Shown here: positions 9,101 to 15,300 of the stretch, piece by piece
How the letters are laid out: every line of letters starts with the position of its first letter
Numbering within the stretch: the stretch's first letter is position 1
Assembly: GCA_946803715.1 (NCBI GenBank)
Contig: CAMPET010000052.1
Location: 281,206 to 301,304 of the forward strand
Length of the DNA stretch: 20,099 bases
Source: Beroe ovata
Taxonomy: Eukaryota; Ctenophora; Nuda; Beroida; Beroidae
Reading direction: 5' to 3'
The notes under the pieces: model-generated
Seen by the model: only the letters and a program-made list of their open reading frames with translations
Told to the model about the DNA's origin: nothing
Database searches by the model: none
Translations under genes and position numbers: made by a program

Positions 9101-11472
9101 GAAATACCTGATCCCTGACACCAACTGTTTCCTCGACCACTTGGATAAGGTTCGTGTATCAATTTTAAACTTATCAACACTACTTATTACAATCAAATTT
9201 TAGACAGCTGATGAGCCTATAAGGTGAAACATGTCCTGTTAACCTGTGTATTAACTGTCTCACCAAACAACGCTCTGTGTTCATGAATAATTTGTCAATT
9301 TCACTAGTTAAATCCTACTAAATAAAAATAGAACTACAGATTGTGTCATGAGTGAATTCATAAAATAATCAATTCATTACCAGATCAAAATCAACAAATC
9401 ACAATCAACAAATCACAATCGGGTAAAAATGTAGTGCTCGACTGCATAGGAACTTGTTATCGGGAACTCGAAAGTAGTCTCATATTCTGCGTCTGGTGAC
9501 AGGATTCTGACATCATTCAACTCCTTGCTGAATGACACGGACTTCTTCAGTTTCACTTCGCTGTTGTCAGAGGAGGGAGAAGAGAAGGGAGGGGAGGATT
9601 TGATGATTCCTTTTGGAGAGGAACTCTTCTCCTTCTTCTTCTTGAACAGTTTGGACGATGAGAAACTTCTCTTCAGAGTTGCTGTCTTCACTTTCTTCAC
9701 TCTCCTACTCTCCCTCCACCGTGTGAACTGTCTCCAGAGTCCGGAACTCTGGACTGGGGGGACGGGTCTACTCGGATAGGGAGGGAAGTCAATCATGGAG
9801 TGGTCAGAGTGGTACGCCGACAGTGTGGGGTAGTCCTGCTGGCTGGTATCAGGGGAGTAGAGAGGGGGAGGGGAGTAGAGGACTGGAGTGGACATGTGGC
9901 AGGAGTGTGACATCATCAGTGACATCATGGTGTGGTGGTCGAGTATCCTGGTCCCTGACTGGTAACTGTGGTTCTCAGGGAGGGTCTCCTGGTAGGGAGG
10001 AGGGAGAAGGTCGGAGGAGGAGGTGGGGTCGTGGACTAGACAAGGTTCAGAAGATCTGCGGTACATGTTGTGGTTGTTGCTGTTGTTGTTGAATTAGACA
10101 AGAGAAACTGATGGTTGTTCTGGGTCTTGTTGCTCTTTTATACCACATGTGATCCTACACGAGCACATAGAGAGAGAGGGGGGTCACATATCCTCTTCTC
10201 ACGTGACGTATGATCTCATTCCGTGGGATCAGGTTCTTTTCGTAGCCTTTCTCTCTCCCACGAGGGATGAGGTGGTCACGTGTCACGAATCACATTCACT
10301 ACGTCACCAGGGTAACGCGAGTATGTGTGACTGTGTTTGACGTAGTGACTGAGAGAACTCTGACGAATGTGAAACTCTAGAAACGCTATAACGGGATCAA
10401 ATGATTCATTCCGATAAACATCATAGCATCGCCTGAGATTCTAATCCACAGAACAGCACCCATTCCTACTCCACCCTCTTTCAATTCCCTAACTCCTTAT
10501 TCCCTAATCCACTCCTTTTTCCCCAATTCCCCAATCCACTCCTAGCCCTAATCCCCTTATTCACTCCTCATGTCCGTATTCCTAATTCACTCCTAATTCC
10601 CGAATTCCCAATTCCCTAATCCGCTCCTAATTCCTATGTTCCCCAGCTACAAAAGCTGTCACAGAGCCCGTACAGAGTCGTCATTCCCCTGATCGTCATG
10701 GATGAGATAACCGGTCTGTGCAAGAGTGCTGAAAAAGGACAGCGCGCGGCACACGCACTTGACGTGGTGTCAACTTTGATACGAGATAAATCAGTAGCGC
10801 TCATCACCTCCAAGGTAGATTATGTCCCCCTCCAGATTTTTCGAATGAGTTGATGGTAGCACGATTATGCCGTCATTGTGTCATTGTCTCATCTTCAAAT
10901 TTTCCGAATGGGTTGATTCAATGATTTGAAGTCTAGTTTTGATCTTATATTGCACAACGACTTTTTTCATCTATGGGTAGCTCTAATAGTTTTCTACTTA
11001 TCGAACTGTTAATTATAATTTCTCTGATTGCAGGGCTCCATTCTGGAGAGTCGTGATTTTAATGAGGAGCGGCAGCTGAATGTTACAAACGATGATTTGA
11101 TCCTGAATTCTGTGATCTGTCTAAGTGATCAAACAGGTAGCGAGGGACTTCTTAACTGACACCACCCTCATCACTGATCACTTTACACCTCCCTTATTGA
11201 CACCACTCTCATCATTCATCATTTGACACCACCCTTATTGACACCACTCTCATCACTTGACACCACTCATCACTTGACACCACTTTCATCACTTGACACC
11301 ACTTTCACTGACACCACTATTTACAGGGTCATCTGAAGAGCGGCAAGGCTCACTCCGCCTAACCCGGATAGTGGTTCTACTCACCGATGATGGAAACCTC
11401 AGACTCAAAGCACACAGTCAGAACCTAGCTGTTCAAACCATTGCGAATTTTGCGGGATGTGCGAAGATTTAG
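178..11472 (+). CDS. SMG6: SMG6/EST1A nonsense-mediated decay endonuclease, 5' end outside window
   Basis: SMG6 is the endonuclease that cuts mRNAs carrying premature stop codons, recruited by UPF1/EJC. Exons: 178-323, 643-736, 929-1033, 1182-1284, 1485-1579, 1815-1912, 2535-2640, 2864-2985, 3166-3308, 3482-3547, 3751-3858, 3962-4109, 4363-4733, then (using the second copy of a duplicated block) 6774-6863, 9030-9149, 10647-10814, 11034-11136, 11327-11472. All have GT-AG borders and every phase matches, giving 776 residues to a TAG stop. The front half shows the EST1 helical region (GDLYR, then PRNPRPYHQ running into LALLGKYAHRRLHAVFYF, as in SMG6 GRPYNQLALL). Exon 4363-4733 is an acidic linker; 6774-6863 is a charged coiled segment. 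The last four exons form the PIN domain with acidic residues in IPDTN (Asp 9117-9119), NDD (11091-11096) and LLTDD (11386-11391). SMG5 lacks these acids, so SMG6 is preferred. The first exon starts with one base of a split codon; the N-terminus lies upstream. Exons 3166-4733 also occur as an exact second copy at 5106-6673, an apparent assembly error. Confidence 0.93.
331..456. repeat. TGGGCGTGGT degenerate tandem repeat in SMG6 intron
   Basis: About eight copies of a 14-17-base unit built around TGGGCGTGGT directly follow the donor at 324-325. The core resembles GT/GC boxes bound by KLF/Sp factors, but as a tandem intronic repeat it may be just a minisatellite. Confidence 0.7.
1566..1652. repeat. 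Tandem copies of an SMG6 5' splice site segment
   Basis: The exon-intron border TTCACTCAATCCAG/GTTAGTG (exon ends at 1579) reappears 62 bases downstream as TTCACTCAATCCAAGTTAGCG, with two more AAGTTAGTGAAAA copies between. The copies have weaker donor context than the first. They look like slippage products of the border itself. Confidence 0.7.
1913..2100. repeat. GCACGACCACT-type 11-base degenerate repeat in SMG6 intron
   Basis: Many copies of an 11-base unit reading GCACGACCACT or ACACGACCACT occur in the first part of the 1913-2534 intron. The open frame through it on the - strand (Val/Trp/Cys/Ser-rich) is a by-product of the repeat, not a gene. Confidence 0.7.
2125..2508. repeat. 15-bp minisatellite (19 units) framed by 47-bp direct repeats
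   Basis: Nineteen contiguous copies of CATACCAGTCAGTAA with few substitutions occupy 2186-2470. A 47-base non-repeat segment beginning AGTCAGTAACCGTTAC at 2125-2171 recurs at 2462-2508, offset 337, with only a few differences, so the array lies between direct repeats. Because the unit is a multiple of three, the - strand shows open frames such as repeated MLLTG and TDWYV. All lies inside the SMG6 intron 1913-2534, ending 27 bases before the next exon. Confidence 0.9.
2946..4884. repeat. SMG6: First copy of exact 1,939-bp direct duplication (probable assembly artefact)
   Basis: Positions 2946-4884 match 4886-6824 at a constant offset of 1940, with no difference seen by eye, and every ORF inside is identical. 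The copy begins inside the SMG6 exon 2864-2985 and stops inside the exon that begins at 4834 here and at 6774 in the other copy. The copies are separated by one N. Such a pattern is expected when two overlapping contigs are joined without merging the overlap. Real tandem duplication would put acidic-linker exon 4363-4733 (ending phase 0) before a fragment with no acceptor, and the next intact exon needs phase 1, so the reading frame would break. Confidence 0.9.
4885..4885. other. Single-N contig join
   Basis: A lone N sits between the two copies of the 1,939-bp block. It interrupts an SMG6 exon after the codons for VELRE and is followed by sequence belonging to an earlier exon. It marks a scaffold join of unknown or negative gap size. 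Confidence 0.9.
4886..6824. repeat. SMG6: Second copy of the exact 1,939-bp duplication
   Basis: This copy carries SMG6 exons 5106-5248, 5422-5487, 5691-5798, 5902-6049 and 6303-6673, and runs straight into the complete exon 6774-6863. Only its right edge is continuous with downstream SMG6 sequence, and only the first copy's left edge is continuous with upstream sequence. Merging the two gives a single, fully in-frame gene. Confidence 0.9.
6864..7133. other. SMG6 intron segment downstream of the nested protease gene
   Basis: This stretch follows the SMG6 donor at 6864 and is the likely 3' UTR side of the antisense protease. It has a short CpG-rich patch with GCGCGCGCG near 6998. No further gene was seen. 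Confidence 0.4.
7134..8384 (-). CDS. Papain-family (C1A) cysteine protease with acidic Pro-rich hinge and C-terminal ShKT domain
   Basis: A 416-residue single-exon gene lies antisense within the SMG6 intron 6864-9029. Residues 1-16 are a signal peptide. Residues about 35-100 resemble the I29 inhibitory propeptide (RLRVF..., NKFALMTEAE). Residues 106-155 are a hinge of four PPPIPDDDDNG-like units. The peptidase domain, about 158-365, has the oxyanion Gln172 and nucleophile Cys178 in QDQGTCGSCW, a CSGG disulfide region near 216, His316 in DADHIMAAVGY and Asn332 in VKNSWGKDWGEQGF, so the catalytic set is complete. Residues about 387-416 have six cysteines ending CKKTCGKC, a ShKT-type domain, which often acts as a disulfide-rich binding module. 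A secreted or lysosomal zymogen is expected; the substrate is unknown. Lack of introns amid split genes suggests a retrocopy or simply an intronless gene. The ATG at 8384 directly precedes the signal peptide. Confidence 0.93.
   Translation of the reverse strand: MLVQLILAVALSVTDAAPSTAPLEAVLRSPEALRGLYNRFKEQENVQYSLAEDKLRLRVFRAYTAKVVDCENVVPSARFAVNKFALMTEAERRAYGGFNASTILSPPPPIPDDDDNGPPPIPDDDDNGPPPIPDGHDNGPPPIPDSESGPPPSPPDSKFWTDLGAVTEVQDQGTCGSCWTFAAVAVLETWYKKTTGVLRKFSEQELLDCSPDSGGCSGGHPDKALVHVTLDGRLAPQKLYPYKESMGECKADRKKNSLIGARVVESIGLPIALVQPYITALSQGAIWIGTRATECLYSYTGGIMQDSTCGDLDADHIMAAVGYTPTYILVKNSWGKDWGEQGFVRFAREKDNCSVYIHGGYPVVVASGKEDTTKSDEAAVYEKPDEDCLDEMTNCSLDNCDDILGSRICKKTCGKC
7920..8069 (-). repeat. 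Coding repeat for the Pro/Asp hinge of the protease
   Basis: About four units of 30-33 bases encode PPPIPDDDDNG, PPPIPDDDDNG, PPPIPDGHDNG and PPPIPDSESG. They sit exactly between propeptide and mature enzyme. The outer copies diverge, so the tract likely grew by slippage in frame. Confidence 0.85.
8385..9029. other. SMG6 intron upstream of the protease; CCAAT and E-box motifs near the PIN exon
   Basis: This is the rest of the 2,166-base SMG6 intron. No gene is seen. Toward the end lie ATCACGTGAC (8921-8930) and two ATTGG sequences (8949-8953 and 8970-8974; CCAAT on the - strand). An ATG at 8979 is in frame with the PIN exon starting at 9030. These could serve the antisense protease, an internal SMG6 start, or nothing. 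Confidence 0.4.
8527..8532 (-). promoter_or_regulatory. Possible TATA element of the nested protease
   Basis: TATAAG read on the - strand lies about 143 bases before the protease ATG. That would give a 5' UTR near 110 bases. No initiator was identified, and AT-rich chance matches are common. Confidence 0.3.
9413..10066 (-). CDS. Unrecognised small basic, proline-rich intracellular protein, nested in SMG6 intron
   Basis: This 217-residue single-exon ORF lies antisense within the SMG6 intron 9150-10646. An in-frame stop lies 30 bases upstream of the ATG, so the start is firm within this exon. There is no signal peptide or membrane segment. Residues 22-25 are PPPY, a WW-domain ligand pattern, with more Pro/Tyr-rich segments at 61-80 and 91-105. 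Residues 112-150 are strongly basic (WRQFTRWRESRRVKKVK, later FKKKKEK) and could be a nuclear signal. Residues 175-179, KSVSF, match the RVxF-type docking pattern for protein phosphatase 1. RRSSEP at 3-8 and KRSFSSS near 132 are likely basophilic kinase sites. The C-terminus, about 185-217, is ordered-looking (EYETTFEFP). A TATA box at fitting distance supports it as a real gene. The role is unknown; a signalling adaptor is a guess. Confidence 0.8.
   Translation of the reverse strand: MYRRSSEPCLVHDPTSSSDLLPPPYQETLPENHSYQSGTRILDHHTMMSLMMSHSCHMSTPVLYSPPPLYSPDTSQQDYPTLSAYHSDHSMIDFPPYPSRPVPPVQSSGLWRQFTRWRESRRVKKVKTATLKRSFSSSKLFKKKKEKSSSPKGIIKSSPPFSSPSSDNSEVKLKKSVSFSKELNDVRILSPDAEYETTFEFPITSSYAVEHYIFTRL
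10136..10142 (-). promoter_or_regulatory. TATA box of the nested proline-rich gene
   Basis: TATAAAAG in the - direction lies 70-76 bases before the ATG at 10066. With normal spacing the start site would be near 10110 and the 5' UTR about 45 bases, CAA-rich and without upstream ATG. This strongly suggests that the nested gene has its own promoter. Confidence 0.7.
10200..10344. promoter_or_regulatory. Cluster of CRE-like TGACGTA and CACGTG motifs
   Basis: Within 145 bases upstream of the TATA box lie CACGTG at 10200-10205 and 10277-10282, and TGACGTA in either orientation at 10204-10210, 10300-10306 and 10338-10344. These are half-CRE and E-box patterns recognised by bZIP and bHLH factors. Position and density suggest the enhancer/promoter of the proline-rich gene; factor identity is inference. 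Confidence 0.5.
10440..10646. repeat. Degenerate ATTCCCTAATCCACTCCT repeat before SMG6 exon
   Basis: Pyrimidine-rich copies of a unit near ATTCCCTAATCCACTCCT, of variable length, fill the end of the intron and serve as the polypyrimidine stretch for the acceptor at 10645-10646. Not coding. Confidence 0.7.
11155..11322. repeat. TTGACACCACTCTCATCAC intronic repeat
   Basis: About eight imperfect copies of a 17-20-base unit containing GACACCACT fill most of the 190-base intron between the last two SMG6 exons. Confidence 0.75.
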
Positions 11473-12359
11473 AAAAAAAGGTAAAAGTTTCTACTTTTAT
11501 TAATTAAAGGGGTAATTTATAACGGATTTGTACGTTTTTTACTGTTTGTTGAGCCTTAAAAAATCAGATCGCATCCTGAACCATCGTGGTTTTGAGATGA
11601 TATTGATTCGTTTTACGGATCAATTCTCAAAGAACTCTCGTGTTATGAAAGAACACTCTCGTTGTGTCCGATTTATGGAATTTGATTATTTATCGCAAGA
11701 TACGTGATCTACATTGTCAGATTAGTTGAGGGACCCGGAATTTAGAAATTCGCATTTGAGTCAGATAGAGCAACGGTTGTAAAGGGACGCGGAAAGGATG
11801 AAATGAAACAGAAGCAATTCAAAATCATGAAAATCATGCCTATCAAAAATGACGCAAAATTTTGAAATTCCAGATTTCCGAAAAACAGCTTTTTTTGAAA
11901 ATTCGAAAAGTCTATTATTAGAATCTACAAATGTGACTTTATATAGGGGATAATAGAGTACATTTTGAATTTACTGATAAGATAAAAAACAACACACTTG
12001 ATATATACATAAACACATATCAGAGTAAGCATCAAATATGTATATTACATCAAATAATTTAAAAGTTTTACCCAATATAATATTCATCATTATCAATTCT
12101 CAGTGTCCATCTCTCAATCGATATTCTATAGTTGTGTGGACTGTGGGACGTGACTCGAGAAGGTTTCATGATTTTGTTGTTTACTGGACACTTCGATAGA
12201 GATAGCGAAAGTGACGTGTTGTTCGGACGGTTATGTGACCTCGTAAAATGGACAGTTGAGGGACGTTATGGACGGAGGGACGGTATGCTGAGGGCCTAGG
12301 ACAAGAGGGGGGTTGGGGCTATATCATAGATCAGGGCGATGCGATTCCATCATCTTGAG
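11473..12359. other. Convergent intergenic region between SMG6 and the modular surface-protein gene
   Basis: The 887 bases between two stop codons facing each other contain AT-rich sequence and no convincing ORF. An ATTAAA variant polyadenylation hexamer at 11503-11508 lies about 30 bases after the SMG6 stop and could end that transcript. No equally well placed AATAAA was seen for the - strand gene, so its 3' end is unknown. The two 3' UTRs may overlap. Confidence 0.6.
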
Positions 12360-15300
12360 TTACAGGAGGAAGTAAGGGATGATGAAGAGGAGGATGGTGG
12401 CTGTCAGAGAGCAGGCTCCACACACAGGGGATGGGATGCCACCGGGCTCACAGGTGGCTTTAGCCGCTCCCTCCTGGGAATTATTGAGTTAAGAGGGGGT
12501 AAAAGCTGTTTTTCCGCATGTTTTCTATTCACCCCCGTATAATGGAGTGACGGTATCGGACTGTAGAACGGCGGCAAAAAACCGCTAGAGTGGACTCTTG
12601 TGTGAGATACAGGCTGATATTAGGTAACATGTATGTAGGATACGGCAACTTGTGCCTGTCTCGATTGTTGCGTTATTGTTGTCTTATTGTTGTATTATTG
12701 TTGCCTTATTGTTGTCTTATTGTTGCATCGACACCGGCACAAGTTTCCTAGAGTGTACATACCACGATCTCCTTGTCGTCGAAGCAGGTGAAGGACACTT
12801 CCTGATGCATGGCGTAGGGAGCTTGTCCCGAGGTCTCTACATCGGGGTACACCTGTCCTTGGATCACAAACTCGGATGGGGCCTGGCAACCGTCTGGAGG
12901 GTGGTTTATGTCAGGAGAAGGGGGTGGTGAACGACGGATAATTCATCACGTTGTGTTATTGGTGCCTCAAAGACAACGATATTTGCTCTTGCATTCCAAT
13001 TTCAAGGCGTCTATATTATTACCTATACTGTATTCAAATGGGTTATCGAAACTACACGATTGTAAGTATCCGGTACCAAATTGAAGTTTGTCAACTCACA
13101 GTAGCACTCGAAGACTGGGAATGCCTCGCCAGTGCACTCCAACTCGATCTCGTAGTCCTTGGTTGTGCTGTTTCCACCATATGTAGTAGCTGTGTTCAGG
13201 TCAAACCAATGGGCTGGGAAATTATTATGTCAGGTTTTTCATTCGTTTACTATAAGTCTTGACCCTTGATACGGAGTCAGTTTTTCAAAAATTGGACGCA
13301 ACTTGTCTCAGTGACCAATACAAAAGTTCCATCAAGCTATGTGGCCTTTTTTCAGGTTAATCACCCCCTCTCCTCTCATCTCCAATTGATTTGGGACCAC
13401 ATNCCCCCTCCCTCCTGTTCAGCTTCCCCTCCCACACACTCATTCCCCCTCCCGCCATATTGCACTACAAACCTGTGTCACAAGTGATGGTGTATTTGCC
13501 ACCGACGGCGAGGTTGTTGAAAGTGGAAACTGTTCCCTTCTTGACCATGGGGTGCTGGCACACGGGATCGGCTGAAAAATTTACCCAGTTCTGTGATGTT
13601 TCATCCGATGTGTTTCATCACTCATCACTCATAACTCATCAGTGATCTGTCATCAATGATGAATCATCAGTGATCTGTCATCAGTGATGAGGCATCAGTG
13701 AGTGGAATCAAAAAATGGTCACACTCTGACCCTATAATTTACTTGTGCATGTTGGGTCTGCAGCATCGAAGTGGCCGATGGATGTATCATCTTTGCAACT
13801 GTAGAAACGGGATCCGAGAATGTTGGTGCCTTCAGCCACACAAGTCAGCTGAGAATTGGTGATGTCACTCTCTGGGCTTTGTTGTAATTTTTGCCAATTT
13901 TAATGAATTTCATGTTAGTTATAGCTCTATGATAACTTCAGTGACCATCTCAATCAGTTTATCCCTGGGTCCTGGGATCTTCTCCTTGAATAAGAATTCG
14001 GGTTGGATACGCACGTGACCGATACAACTCAGCTAACCTCAATGATGTTCTGTCCTTGGGCTACTTTTCCATCGCCGGGTCTCGCTTTGGTGTCCGCCAG
14101 AGTGTACGTGAACGTTTCGTCGTCCTCGGGGAATGTACACACGGCTGCAATCATGGAGTCATGTTTTCTCGGATTTCGATAGTATCCAGTTCCACTATAG
14201 TATCCACTGTAGCATGGTCTCTATTAAATCAAACACAAGGAAATATTTCTTACGTTTGCACTCAGGGCAGTCATCTCCGCATTTGAAGATTCCACCAAAA
14301 GCGGTCTCGGCTCCGTCACCACATGTGAAATCGTGATCATCCCCCACGCCGTATTCGTGAGAGAATCCTGTTTCACAGACAACGCCACCTTGGGAAAGCT
14401 ACAGTTTGGAGTTTAAACTCTCGGAGGGGTGTTTTTTAGATGGAGGGGTGGGTACCACTCTTATTATCAGGCTGTTGTTGACACTCCAACGGTAAAATAA
14501 CTAACATTTTTGGTAACGCCTGGCCATTTTTGTATTGACTCGATTTTTCTACTCACCGGTTTGTTCCTCGCCATAAGCACCATCCTTGAGCATGAATGAT
14601 GAAATGCTGTTTGCAACTTCTTCAACGTTCCGGTTGTCACACATGGCTGAAACAATGTGTGTTACGTTCTGTTTGTCACTTGTCACACATGGCTGAAACA
14701 ATGTTACATTTCGCAATGATATCCCTCCAATATATCCTCCACGTTTCTACACGTGTTATTTTATTGGAGGTGGTACTCAGTTCGACTCACGTTTGCATTC
14801 TGGCAGAGTTCCAACAAAAGTGTAAACCCCGGAGAAGGCTGCAGTATCCTCGCCAGCCTGGCAAGTAACGTCATAGCTGGGCGCAGCATCCACTGCCAGA
14901 GCGAATCTAAAAATAGGAAATGCTTGTTGGGATTGATGAACTGCAGGGAATCCTTCAATTCTCTCTTCTCATCAATCCTTACTGACCTCTAAACCAATCT
15001 GAACTCACGCCTCTCAGTATGCCCCTCACCAGTATCAACTCGCACCTCACCACTCACCACTCATCAATCTGAACTCACCCCCTCAGTTTACCCCTCACCA
15101 ATCTGAACTCAGCTCTCTCAGTTTGCCTCTCACCAGTATCAACTCACACCTCACCACTCACCACTTACCACTCACCCCCACCAATCTGAACTCTTCACTC
15201 TCAGTTTGCCCCTCACCAGTCTCAACTCACCCCTCTTCGCACCCAACCACGGCCTTGACGGTCTCAGCACTTGCAGAAGCGTCTCCAATTTCCACAGAGT

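Larger units (their letters stand above)
9030..11472 (+). other. SMG6: PIN nuclease domain exons of SMG6
   Basis: Four exons (9030-9149, 10647-10814, 11034-11136, 11327-11472) encode the C-terminal PIN fold. The three conserved acidic positions of the metal site are visible: the Asp in IPDTNCFLDHL, the first Asp of NDDLIL and the first Asp of LLTDDGNLRLKA. The stretch between VVIPLIVMDEITGL and the NDD strand is shorter than I remember for the vertebrate protein, where an insertion with several charged residues is present. The domain ends a few residues after the last strand, as is usual for SMG6. Retained acids imply an active nuclease, but this is inference from conservation. Confidence 0.9.
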
